Shown one piece after another: positions 1 through 8,259 of a stretch of 64,000 nucleotides of DNA. The DNA is from Paenibacillus sp. VTT E-133291 (GTDB lineage Bacteria; Bacillota; Bacilli; Paenibacillales; Paenibacillaceae). The stretch is from NCBI RefSeq assembly GCF_002264395.1, contig NZ_NFVA01000031.1, positions 1 to 64,000 of the forward strand, in the 5' to 3' direction. Under the pieces are notes generated by a model. That model was not told the origin of the DNA and did not search any database. It saw nothing but the letters and a program-made list of their open reading frames with translations. The stretch's first letter is position 1, and the number at the start of each line of letters is the position of its first letter. A program made the position numbers and the translations under genes.

Positions 1-26
1 TTTTTTTTTTTTTTGTACGAATATAT

Positions 27-236
27 GCTGATCAACAACTAGGGAAAAACTCCCTGAAATTCGGAGATTTCTGCTCGCAAGACTAACAATCAGGGAATTT
101 CTCCCTGAAATTCATCAGATCTGGTGGTGAATTTGGAATTCACTCTCGTTATTAGGGAGGAATTCCCTCATTTCATTGGAATATAGTGTTTTCTGGCTTT
201 TTTTAGGGAGATTTTCCCTAATCTATCTCTTCTAGC
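27..236 (+). repeat. Four-palindrome element, copy 1
   Basis: Four 15-bp copies of AGGGA-N5-TCCCT lie at 41-55, 92-106, 154-168 and 205-219, so their starts are 51, 62 and 51 bp apart. Stems extend by one to several pairs in some copies (TCAGGGA/TCCCTGA at 92, TTAGGGA/TCCCTAA at 205). The reverse complement of 13211-13419 aligns with this stretch over its whole length, including the spacers (27/36 and 25/36 identical by eye for the two outer spacers) and about 14-17 bp of each flank. No coding capacity is seen. It is either a structured RNA/DNA repeat or an array of protein-binding palindromes; I do not recognise a described family. Confidence 0.85.
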
Positions 237-418
237 TATCACAGGGATTCACAAAATGATCTATAGCGGCAATGGAAATATGTGGACCTGTGTGGCAACT
301 GAAAAACACTATTATCGCAGAGTGAGTAAGAGGGAAACGGAGTGTGGATACGAAAGATGCGAAATGGTTAAGCGTAAGCAGTATTTTTAGCATAGGCGCT
401 TCTTCTTGTTCAACCTGA

Positions 419-475
419 ATATTTCTTGAGTAAATGCTTACCGTCCTTAAAAGGATACCGAAGGCGTTTATCTTG
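419..475 (+). repeat. Dispersed hairpin repeat, short copy
   Basis: The core at 431-470 matches the hairpin part of the repeats at 33422-33520 and 60604-60698, sharing the CCGTCCTTAAAAGGA centre and the GGCGTTTA right arm. The left A/T-rich half present in the other two copies is not recognisable here, apart from ATATTTC at 419-425, so this copy looks truncated. It lies upstream of the first glycosidase gene in its untranslated region. Confidence 0.7.
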
Positions 476-516
476 AGTTGTGTTAGATCACGGTATGGAT
501 CGGTAGATCGTTGTAT

Positions 517-544
517 AGAAAACGCTTTATCTGATCTTTATAAT
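517..544 (+). promoter_or_regulatory. cre-like site and possible -10 upstream of first glycosidase
   Basis: AGAAAACGCTTTAT at 517-530 resembles the CcpA catabolite-response palindrome, and a TATAAT follows at 539-544. No good -35 lies at the right distance, so the promoter is tentative. A cre here would suggest glucose repression of the downstream glycosidase. Confidence 0.3.
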
Positions 545-620
545 GAGGGCATACTTGGGGGACACAGGTACAGAGCCTGCCGCCTTCAAGGTCCAAAACG
601 CAGTAACAAGGAGGCAAATC

Positions 621-2681
621 ATGCTAACTGATAGTGCTACAACGGTAAAAGTGAATACGGACACAGCATCTCTTATCCGTGTAACCAATGATGAGGTGAA
701 TCTAGAGATTGATCTCGGGACGGGTGAAGCATCCGTTGCCCGCGGAAACACTTCTCATATAAAAGGGATTCGCAGCGCATTCCGCTGGCAGGGCCGGGAA
801 TACAATACAGAACATTATCAGAGCCACACACTGAAGTCTCAGGAAGTAGTAGTTCGTGAGGGCTTTGGAAAAGGTGTTCACGTAGTCATTTTGCACGAAA
901 CGTCCCTGCTGCCACAGCTGGAGCAGCATTTCTATATTTATGAATCTTCATCATTTGTGTTGATGCAAATCGTAATCACAAGCGCAAGCGACAAGGAGAT
1001 CAAGGCAAACCGGATGGCAGTCCTTCAGACCCAATCGGTGTCACTTGGCGGGGAGTCAGGGCAACCCGAAGAACCAAGCATTCTGCGTGTGCCGTACGAC
1101 AACGACAAGTGGGTCAGATATACAGTAGTGAAGCCGCCGATGGATACGGAAAGCTATGAAGTAACTGCATTGTTCGCGCCGGAAAGCCGGCAGGGAATTA
1201 TTATGGGTTCTATTACGCACAAGGTGTGGAAGACAGGGATTCGTATCAAAAGCGAACGGAGCGGAGGGATCGAGGAGCTGGATCTTTACGGCGGCGCTGT
1301 AAGTGAAATGACCCGCGATTCCCAGCCACATGGTTATGTGAAAGGAACACGGGTAGAGTCACCGCTCGTTTTCGTAGGGTTTTATGATGATTATAGAAAA
1401 GGGCTTGAAGCATACGGTCAGGCTAATACCTGGATAGAGGCTCCTCTGTCATGGGATGGCGGCGTTCCTATCGGCTGGAATAGCTGGTCTGCGGCAATGG
1501 CTGAGCTTGATTACGATCTGTATACGTCCACCAGTAATTTTCTGAAAAATGAAGTGCAGCCGCTAGGATTCCAGAATGAGGACACACTGTACATCAACTT
1601 TGATGCTTTCTGGGACAATTTCACACCAGAAGAAATGAAGAATGCACTGGACCTGGTTCGGGAGAACGGTCATAGACCGGGAACTTACTGGACGCCTTTT
1701 GCCTTCTGGGGAAGTCCGGCTCAGTTTGGGGATCTCGTGGAAGGTACAAACGGCAAATACGCTTATGGTGATATCTTGCTGCGAGACAGCGAAGGAGAAA
1801 TTTTGCCGGATGTTGATGGAGGGCTGGCCATTGACCCGACACATCCAGGCAACCTGCAAAGAATAGATTGGTACACGAATAAATTCATCTCGGAAGGCTT
1901 CGAGTATGTCAAGCTCGACTTCTTGGCGCATGGTGCACTGGAAGGGCAACATTACAATCCGGAGATTACGACGGGAATTGCGGCATATCACTATGGGATG
2001 ACTTACTTGCAGAACAAGCTCTCACCAGAGGTGATCGGTCGGCCGTTCTTTATCAATCTATCCATCGCGCCATTGTTCCCTTATGCCTTTGCACATAGCC
2101 GCCGGGTATCCTGTGACGTCTTCGGTACACTGCACGATACAGAATATTTGCTGAATTCGTTGACACATGGCTGGTGGATGAGCCATACCTTATATCGTTA
2201 CAATGACCCGGATCATTCCGTGCTGTACAAGAGCCATAACCAAGATGCCACGGGCTGGCATGAAGGTCGGAGTCGGCTGACCGCTTCAGTCATCGCTGGA
2301 ACGGTGCTGCTGTTAGGAGATGATTTCCGAAAAGAAGAAGCAGCCACCCGGGCCAAAGCGTGGTTGGGCAATAAAGAGATTATGAATATCGCCCGCCTAG
2401 GGAAGACCTTCCGCCCTGTCGAAGGGGATCTTGGCAAGCAAGCTTCCAATGCTTTCGTACTTGAAGATGCAGAAGACAATGTATTCTATCTTGCGGTCTT
2501 CAACTATGATGCTGCGAATTCCGCTCATAAATCGATCTCTTTAGAGCGTGCAGGACTGAATAGTCAAGTAGCTTACCAACTGCTTGATCTATGGGAAGGC
2601 ACACAAGGGCAAGCAGCGGGAGAGCTTGCGGTTATGCTCGAACCGGCAGAGTCCAAAATCTTCAAATTAACGGCAAAGTAG
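621..2681 (+). CDS. Clan GH-D (GH36/GH27-like) alpha-galactosidase-type glycosidase
   Basis: Predicted 686-residue enzyme with no signal peptide, so probably cytoplasmic, removing terminal alpha-galactose-type residues. An N-terminal beta-rich domain (about 1-280) is followed by a TIM barrel opening with the GWNSW motif. The probable nucleophile is D433 in YVKLDF and the probable acid/base D499 in RRVSCD, both also present in the secreted paralogue at 8260-13068. The frame is open from 543, but AAGGAGG at 608-614 is placed for the ATG at 621. A convergent terminator follows. Substrate could also be an N-acetylgalactosaminide or another alpha-glycoside; the clan is clear, the specificity is not. 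Confidence 0.85.
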   Translation: MLTDSATTVKVNTDTASLIRVTNDEVNLEIDLGTGEASVARGNTSHIKGIRSAFRWQGREYNTEHYQSHTLKSQEVVVREGFGKGVHVVILHETSLLPQLEQHFYIYESSSFVLMQIVITSASDKEIKANRMAVLQTQSVSLGGESGQPEEPSILRVPYDNDKWVRYTVVKPPMDTESYEVTALFAPESRQGIIMGSITHKVWKTGIRIKSERSGGIEELDLYGGAVSEMTRDSQPHGYVKGTRVESPLVFVGFYDDYRKGLEAYGQANTWIEAPLSWDGGVPIGWNSWSAAMAELDYDLYTSTSNFLKNEVQPLGFQNEDTLYINFDAFWDNFTPEEMKNALDLVRENGHRPGTYWTPFAFWGSPAQFGDLVEGTNGKYAYGDILLRDSEGEILPDVDGGLAIDPTHPGNLQRIDWYTNKFISEGFEYVKLDFLAHGALEGQHYNPEITTGIAAYHYGMTYLQNKLSPEVIGRPFFINLSIAPLFPYAFAHSRRVSCDVFGTLHDTEYLLNSLTHGWWMSHTLYRYNDPDHSVLYKSHNQDATGWHEGRSRLTASVIAGTVLLLGDDFRKEEAATRAKAWLGNKEIMNIARLGKTFRPVEGDLGKQASNAFVLEDAEDNVFYLAVFNYDAANSAHKSISLERAGLNSQVAYQLLDLWEGTQGQAAGELAVMLEPAESKIFKLTAK

Positions 2682-2700
2682 AACTGATTATACACATTGA

Positions 2701-2748
2701 AAAAAGAATACGCGCAACCGCTTCTCGCGGGTAGCGCGTATTCTTTTT
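2701..2748. terminator. Bidirectional intrinsic terminator
   Basis: A perfect 15-bp inverted repeat, 2701-2715 with 2734-2748, has an A5 run on its left edge and T5 on its right. It can terminate both the glycosidase from the left and the araC-type gene from the right. Confidence 0.9.
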
Positions 2749-2757
2749 ATTGAAGTC

Positions 2758-3627
2758 TTACCTTCGTATTCGGCTTTGTGGATGAATGCGGTACTGTGTG
2801 GGATTAATGCCGTAGCAGGTACTGAAATGTCTGGAGAAGGGGTGGATGGAAGGATAGCCCAGCTTCTCAGCAATCGCAGTCACACTAAGCTCACTTTCCA
2901 GAAGCAGCCCTGCCGCCCGCCTCATGACTAAATGATGATGATAGACGCGTGGCGTCATTCCGGTCTCCCGTAGAAATAGCTCATGGAAATATGTCCGCTT
3001 GAGCCCGCAGAACTGTGCCCAATCTTCGATAGATTTACCACGCTCGGGGTGGGTGTTCAAATATTCGAGCAGGCGGACAATACGATAATCACTTGGCTGA
3101 TGCTGATGGAGGGCGTTATACCAGCTCAAGATCCAGCCGTACAGATAACTATTGGCCGTCTCATTACGATAGAACAGCGCGTCATTGTAAGACTTGGCAA
3201 TCATCACAAGACTATCGTATAGCAGGGGATATTTAGCTAGTGGAAATACGCAAGGCAACTCGTTCAGCTCGGCACAGGGTGCTTCGGTGGCTTTTTTTTC
3301 AAAATGTAAGCCTTCAGGGGCGTGGATAAATGAAAGGTTATTAGATACTGGAGTGCGGTTGTCCCATAAATCAAAATAGATGTTGTAGGACGACAGTGGA
3401 TGAGAAGACATGATATGAAAAGCATGGGGTTGACCGGGACGGAGAAAGACAAGCGTCCTCCGTTCAATCGGATAACGTATTCCGTCGATCTCCATCTCAC
3501 CAGGGCCATCAGTAAACAAGTGGAACGCGTATGCATTACCGACTCTCAGATGCTCATTGCTGCTGCCGTCGTACACATAAGGCATGATTGCGCCGACATA
3601 CGGAGTTATTTCAGATAGTTTATTCAT
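2758..3627 (-). CDS. AraC-family transcriptional regulator
   Basis: 289 residues. The N-terminal half is a cupin-like sensor with an FLRPGQPHAF segment typical of AraC sugar-binding domains; the C-terminal ~100 residues carry two helix-turn-helix units, the second ending with the family signature around YPSIHPFSRHFSTCYGINP. An AGAGGGG lies before the ATG. It is transcribed divergently from the GH95 fucosidase gene with a 252-bp shared upstream region, so that gene is the most likely target. The ligand is unknown; a fucose-containing or alpha-galactoside sugar is an inference from the neighbours. Confidence 0.9.
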   Translation of the reverse strand: MNKLSEITPYVGAIMPYVYDGSSNEHLRVGNAYAFHLFTDGPGEMEIDGIRYPIERRTLVFLRPGQPHAFHIMSSHPLSSYNIYFDLWDNRTPVSNNLSFIHAPEGLHFEKKATEAPCAELNELPCVFPLAKYPLLYDSLVMIAKSYNDALFYRNETANSYLYGWILSWYNALHQHQPSDYRIVRLLEYLNTHPERGKSIEDWAQFCGLKRTYFHELFLRETGMTPRVYHHHLVMRRAAGLLLESELSVTAIAEKLGYPSIHPFSRHFSTCYGINPTQYRIHPQSRIRR

Positions 3628-3741
3628 GTGGCCCCTCTTTTCTTATCTTACCGTACAAATCGTCAAATAATCGAACGGGTCAACAAAGACAGTGGTTCAT
3701 CCAAATGGTACGATAAATACAATGAATCCGCAACATATTGG

Positions 3742-3797
3742 ATAGGTTTAAGAAAGAATGATTCATCATGAAAGAGATGGAATTATGAATAGGTTTA
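3742..3797 (+). promoter_or_regulatory. Direct repeat in the araC/GH95 divergent region
   Basis: ATAGGTTTA occurs at 3742-3750 and again at 3789-3797, 47 bp apart in the same orientation. AraC proteins usually bind direct repeats, so these are candidate binding sites; the short length makes chance possible. Confidence 0.35.
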
Positions 3798-3879
3798 CAC
3801 TATTTAGCGGATTATTTAACAACGTTTTTAGAGGGTTAACGCGATTGCACAGATTCTACTATGGACAGGAGAAAATAAA

Positions 3880-6204
3880 ATGAGCGATTTTAGATTATGG
3901 TATTCTACCCCTGCAACGGATTGGTCACAAGGATTGCCACTGGGCAATGGAAGAATAGGTGCAGTAGTGATAGCTGCTCCGTACCGTGAGGTATGGAACA
4001 TGACCGAGGTTACCTACTGGTCGGGTCAAGCGGAGTCAGAGCCTGCTCCTTTCGGAGGCAAAGCTGCGCTGGAAGAGATGCGGAAGTACTTCTTTGCTGG
4101 CGATTATAACAAAGGTGACCGTCTAGCTAAACAACATCTGCAGCCGAAGAAACGAAATTTCGGTACGAACCTTGGTTTATGCGAGGTTGTCATTGGCTTT
4201 GCAGAACAGGACAGGGATTCCGGGTCAGCAGCGGCTATCGAGCGAGAGCTGGATTTGACCTGTGCGGTGGCTCAGACAGTGGTTCAAAGTAGAGGAGCAA
4301 CGCTGCATCGTGAGATTTTTGCCTCTCATGCTGATGATCTGGTGGTCTCAAGAATTTGGAGCGATGAACCGGGAGGTGTATCCTTTACGATCGGTCTGGA
4401 GGGTGGTTCAAAGTCGTTTACGACTCAAGTCGTGAATGATGACACTATTGAATTCAGAGGACAAGCCACAGAGAATGTGCATAGTGATGGCACTTGCGGG
4501 GTATGGGCAAAGGGACAAATTAAGGTAAGCATTTCCGGTGGTACGATGTACAGAGGGGACGGTCAATTGAGAATTGCCGGAGCCAATGAGGCGCGAATTT
4601 ATTTTGCCGTCAGCACTGATTACAATCGTAGTAACTCGGAGTGGGAAATGGAGAGTAGCAGCACATTACAGCAGGCTTTGATTAAAGGATATGCACAGTT
4701 AAAAGAAGATCATATCGAAGATTATGAGCAAGAATATGGTAAGGTGGATATCCAATTAGGTACCACTGGGAAGGCGAATCTGCCGACTGACAGGCGTATT
4801 CGATTACTGGCACAAGGCCAGGAGGAGGATTCGCAGTTGTTCGCGTTGTTCCTGCAGTACGGACGTTACCTGACTATTGCTGGAGCTCGGGCAGACTCCC
4901 CGTTACCGCTGAATTTACAGGGAATATGGAATGATGGCGAGGCTTGCCGTATGGGGTGGAGCTGTGACTATCATTTGGACATCAATACGCAAATGAATTA
5001 CTTTCCGACTGAAGTCGTAAATCTTGGGGATAGTCATTTACCATTAATGCGCTATATTGAGGATTTGTCTCAGGCTGGAAAGTCAAGCGCTCGCGATTTC
5101 TATGGCAGCAAAGGCTGGGTAGCACATGTGTTCTCGAATGTCTGGGGCTTCACGGCTCCGGGCTGGGAGACATCTTGGGGGCTGAACGTTACAGGTGGAC
5201 TATGGATTGCGACGCATCTGATGGAGCATTATGAATACAGTCAGGACCGTGTATTTCTGGAGCAACAGGCCTATCCAGTGCTAAAAGAAGCCGCAGCATT
5301 CTTCCTGGATTATATGACCATTCATCCAAAATACGGCTGGCTGGTGACCGGACCTTCGAACTCGCCGGAGAATCATTTCTATCCTGCGGATAGCAGCGAT
5401 GGCGCACAGCAGCTATCAATGGGTACCACTATGGATCAGATGCTGGTGAAAGACCTTTTTGAGTTCTGTTTGAAGTCTGCGAAACTACTGAATACGGACG
5501 AGGAACTACAGGAGCAGCTGGAGCAAGCGATATCCAAGCTGCCACCGTTTCAGATCGGCAAGAGAGGGCAGCTGCAAGAGTGGCTCGAGGACTACGAGGA
5601 AGCGCAGCCGGAGCATCGGCATTTGGCCCATTTGTTCGCGGTATATCCAAGTAATCAGATCACACCAGGTAAGACACCTGAACTTAGCGCTGCGGTGAGA
5701 GTAACACTTGAGAACCGGATGGTTCAGGAAGAACTGGAGGATGTGGAATTTACCGCCGCATTGTTCGGTCTCGGCTTTGCCAGATTGTATGACGGGGAAA
5801 AGGCCTTTAATCATATTTCTCATTTGATTGGTGGACTCAGTTTCGATAATTTATTCAGCTTTTCCAAATCGGGCATTGGAGGAGCGGAATGCAATATTTT
5901 TGTGATCGATGGGAATTTCGGGGGGACGGCTGTTATTGCCGAGATGCTGCTGCAAAGCCATGAGGGTGAGATTCATCTGCTGCCTGCGCTTCCAAAGGCA
6001 TGGGGTACAGGATCGGTATCAGGACTGCGGGCCAAAGGAAATGCTGAGGTTGATGTAGCTTGGGACACTGGTCAATTGGTGGAAGCAAGGGTCCGTACCT
6101 ACTCGCCAGGAAACGTGACACTTCGGCTGGGAGATAGAAGAGCTACTGTTCAAGGCGAAATAGGAGGAAGCTACTATTTTAACAGTCAGTTAGAGTTGGC
6201 ATAA
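3880..6204 (+). CDS. GH95 alpha-L-fucosidase family protein
   Basis: 774 residues without a signal peptide. The N-terminus (WYSTPATDWSQGLPLGNGRIG) is the GH95 signature; the (alpha/alpha)6 barrel region contains NLQGIWN, DYHLDINTQMNY and, later, a PEHRHLAHLF segment and IDGNFGG (D677). GH95 enzymes release alpha-1,2-fucose or related alpha-L-galactose by inversion. The family usually has an Asn-x-Asn pair in the NINxxMNY segment; here the first position is D367 and the second N369. RBS AGGAG precedes the ATG. It is divergent from an AraC regulator. The family is secure; exact linkage is not. Confidence 0.93.
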   Translation: MSDFRLWYSTPATDWSQGLPLGNGRIGAVVIAAPYREVWNMTEVTYWSGQAESEPAPFGGKAALEEMRKYFFAGDYNKGDRLAKQHLQPKKRNFGTNLGLCEVVIGFAEQDRDSGSAAAIERELDLTCAVAQTVVQSRGATLHREIFASHADDLVVSRIWSDEPGGVSFTIGLEGGSKSFTTQVVNDDTIEFRGQATENVHSDGTCGVWAKGQIKVSISGGTMYRGDGQLRIAGANEARIYFAVSTDYNRSNSEWEMESSSTLQQALIKGYAQLKEDHIEDYEQEYGKVDIQLGTTGKANLPTDRRIRLLAQGQEEDSQLFALFLQYGRYLTIAGARADSPLPLNLQGIWNDGEACRMGWSCDYHLDINTQMNYFPTEVVNLGDSHLPLMRYIEDLSQAGKSSARDFYGSKGWVAHVFSNVWGFTAPGWETSWGLNVTGGLWIATHLMEHYEYSQDRVFLEQQAYPVLKEAAAFFLDYMTIHPKYGWLVTGPSNSPENHFYPADSSDGAQQLSMGTTMDQMLVKDLFEFCLKSAKLLNTDEELQEQLEQAISKLPPFQIGKRGQLQEWLEDYEEAQPEHRHLAHLFAVYPSNQITPGKTPELSAAVRVTLENRMVQEELEDVEFTAALFGLGFARLYDGEKAFNHISHLIGGLSFDNLFSFSKSGIGGAECNIFVIDGNFGGTAVIAEMLLQSHEGEIHLLPALPKAWGTGSVSGLRAKGNAEVDVAWDTGQLVEARVRTYSPGNVTLRLGDRRATVQGEIGGSYYFNSQLELA

Positions 6205-6265
6205 TGATTCAGCGGGGGGGATATGAATCCCCGCTTTAATTATGCTAGGTGATTAGCGCATAATT

Positions 6266-6305
6266 AAAGGGCTATCCGGTCTGTTATGGACCGGATAGCC
6301 CTTTT
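6266..6305 (+). terminator. Intrinsic terminator after GH95 gene
   Basis: A perfect 16-bp inverted repeat (6266-6281 with 6289-6304), 7-nt loop, ends in a T run. A weaker AGCGGGG/CCCCGCT hairpin lies just before it at about 6211-6236. Confidence 0.92.
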
Positions 6306-6432
6306 GCCGATATCTGCAAATTAACGATTCATGCCTGAAAATAACTTTCATTTATTTGGACCATAGTAGCCTAAGGGGAAAAGAATATAATAGAAGAAAC
6401 AAAAAGCAGACAACAAAGAGGAGGGGACATCC

Positions 6433-7974
6433 GTGTATAGTATTTTTCTAGTTGATGATGAAGAAATAGGCCTTGAGATGATGAGAGATTATATCCGCTG
6501 GGAAGAAATGGGTATTTATGTGGTCGGAACTGCGAGTAATGGTAGAGAGGCTCTAGAGAAGATAGAGGCCATTAGACCTGATATTATTCTTACAGATGTC
6601 CAGATGCCGATTATGAACGGTATTGAAATGGCTAAAAAAATACATGAGAGCTATGACTGGATGCAGTTAATGTTCCTGACTGGGCATGACGAATTCGACT
6701 ATGTAAAATCGGCATTAAATGTAGGTGCTGTTGGATATTTACTGAAGCCCCTCGACTTGAATGAAATTGGAAGCGTTATCGCAAAGGTGAAGCAGCGCTG
6801 TGAGGAAGTTCAAATGAAGAAGCGTTCCATGGAGGCGGCTAAAACGAACCTTCTTAAGGAGCTTTCCTATGAAAAAAATGCGGAACATGCCGCTGATCTG
6901 GCGACCAGCTATTGCAAGCTTACCCGTGAGTCTGAGAGGAATCGCTACACAATGGCGCTGTTCAGTATCGATCCGATTGAGGCAGAGGGAGAACAGCAGA
7001 GTCTGGAGGATTGTAAGAACCGGTTGGTAGCTTTTCTGGATCATTTCTTCAAGTCAAAGAATATAGAGACGGTATTTGTGCCCTACAAAGATGGGGAGGT
7101 AGGTGTATTTATGGAAGCACGCCAACAGCCTGGGTATTATGCGTGGGAGGATTTGGCAACGGCTATCCGAAGCGGACTGGATTTCACAGTGACGGCGGCA
7201 GTCGGTGCGCAGGAAACCGAATTAACAGAGGTACATTGTCTGTATAAGCAGACGCGTGAAATCCTGAATGAGCGTTTCTATAAAGGGACGGGTTCAATTA
7301 TTCATGCCTTGGCGATTTCAAACCAGTTCGATAGTGAGCATGTGCCACCTTTTAATAGAAAAGAGTGGTTTGAAGCTATCAATCAGCTAGATTTCGAGCA
7401 AGCTGCACAGAAGTTGCATCAGTATTTCGAGGGACTAGCCCAACTAAGAATCAAGAAAAAAAATATCTGCGAATGGGCGATTGATCTTGTCGATGAGCTG
7501 CTGGAGCAACTGCATCAACCTGTTCCTGAAGGGGTTAAACGGGCGGAGTTATATCATTCCATCTATAATGCATTGACTTTAAATGAGATTGAGGATTTGA
7601 TCCTGGGCACTGCCGGCAATGCCATGAGCTTGCTGGGTGAGCGTCTTATGGACAAAAACACGAAATTAGTTCACAAGGTCCGCAGTATGATCGACCAGAA
7701 TTTTGATCAGCCGATTACGATCAATAGCTTATCTGATCAGGTTTATTTGTCGCCCAACTATTTACGCTCCATTTTCAAAGATAAGACGGGTATCACGATT
7801 CATGATTATTTAACACGTATCCGGCTCGGTAAGGCTACAGAGTTGCTGGCTGACGGCTCGCTCAAAATTCAGGATATCGCTCAAAGAGTCGGTTACGAAA
7901 GCACGTCTTATTTTATCTCCCTATTTCTGAAGAACCAAGGCGTTACACCTAACGAGTACAGGAAGAGTCTATGA
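6433..7974 (+). CDS. YesN-like response regulator with AraC-type DNA-binding domain
   Basis: 513 residues. Receiver domain 1-120 has D8/D9 acidic residues, phosphoacceptor D55 (ILTDVQMP) and the LLKP lysine; a long middle region leads to a C-terminal double helix-turn-helix (about 410-513). GTG start with GAGGAGGGG just upstream. No kinase gene adjoins it. The nearest YesM kinase (13468-15222) lies across the large SLH glycosidase gene, so the two may be a split pair. It probably controls sugar-uptake or glycosidase genes here. Confidence 0.92.
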   Translation: MYSIFLVDDEEIGLEMMRDYIRWEEMGIYVVGTASNGREALEKIEAIRPDIILTDVQMPIMNGIEMAKKIHESYDWMQLMFLTGHDEFDYVKSALNVGAVGYLLKPLDLNEIGSVIAKVKQRCEEVQMKKRSMEAAKTNLLKELSYEKNAEHAADLATSYCKLTRESERNRYTMALFSIDPIEAEGEQQSLEDCKNRLVAFLDHFFKSKNIETVFVPYKDGEVGVFMEARQQPGYYAWEDLATAIRSGLDFTVTAAVGAQETELTEVHCLYKQTREILNERFYKGTGSIIHALAISNQFDSEHVPPFNRKEWFEAINQLDFEQAAQKLHQYFEGLAQLRIKKKNICEWAIDLVDELLEQLHQPVPEGVKRAELYHSIYNALTLNEIEDLILGTAGNAMSLLGERLMDKNTKLVHKVRSMIDQNFDQPITINSLSDQVYLSPNYLRSIFKDKTGITIHDYLTRIRLGKATELLADGSLKIQDIAQRVGYESTSYFISLFLKNQGVTPNEYRKSL

Positions 7975-8113
7975 TTGTGCAGCGCTTCAGTTCGGCAAAT
8001 AGGAAATAAAGTTACTTTCCCTTACGAATAGTAAACTTGCGATATGGATATTAATCACTCTGCTTTTTACAATTAAGCATGTATTATAACTAGCACATGT
8101 GAGGGGCTTCATT

Positions 8114-8201
8114 CATCAAGGCAATCAAAGGAGTTTTAGTTCATCGAAAATCGGTAGCGCTTTCAAGATGCTTCTTAACCAACTCCTTTGATGACTTGAT
8201 G
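8114..8201 (+). promoter_or_regulatory. Long inverted repeat in leader of SLH glycosidase gene
   Basis: Arms 8114-8135 and 8181-8201 share an exact 12-bp core (ATCAAAGGAGTT and its complement) flanked by a further 7-bp CATCAAG match, with a 45-nt loop. No T run follows, so it is not a simple terminator; it may be an mRNA-leader structure or an operator pair. The loop holds CGGTAGCGCTTTCA (8152-8165), whose right half matches a cre site. The remaining bases between 7975 and 8259 show nothing else clear except the RBS. Confidence 0.6.
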
Positions 8202-8259
8202 GACAGATATAGCCCGAATATCACAAAAGTGCAAGGAGACCTACAAACGGAGGGATTAA

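Noticed and set aside
1..14. T14 run at the window edge as terminator tail
   Set aside because: The sequence before it is outside the window, so no stem can be seen.
41..219. Regular short repeats with 36-nt spacers resemble a CRISPR array
   Set aside because: Repeat unit is only 15 bp and palindromic with variable centre, there are four units, no cas genes, and the spacers are homologous between the two inverted copies.
434..631. 65-codon frame before the first glycosidase
   Set aside because: It runs through the dispersed repeat and the RBS of the real gene; no RBS of its own.
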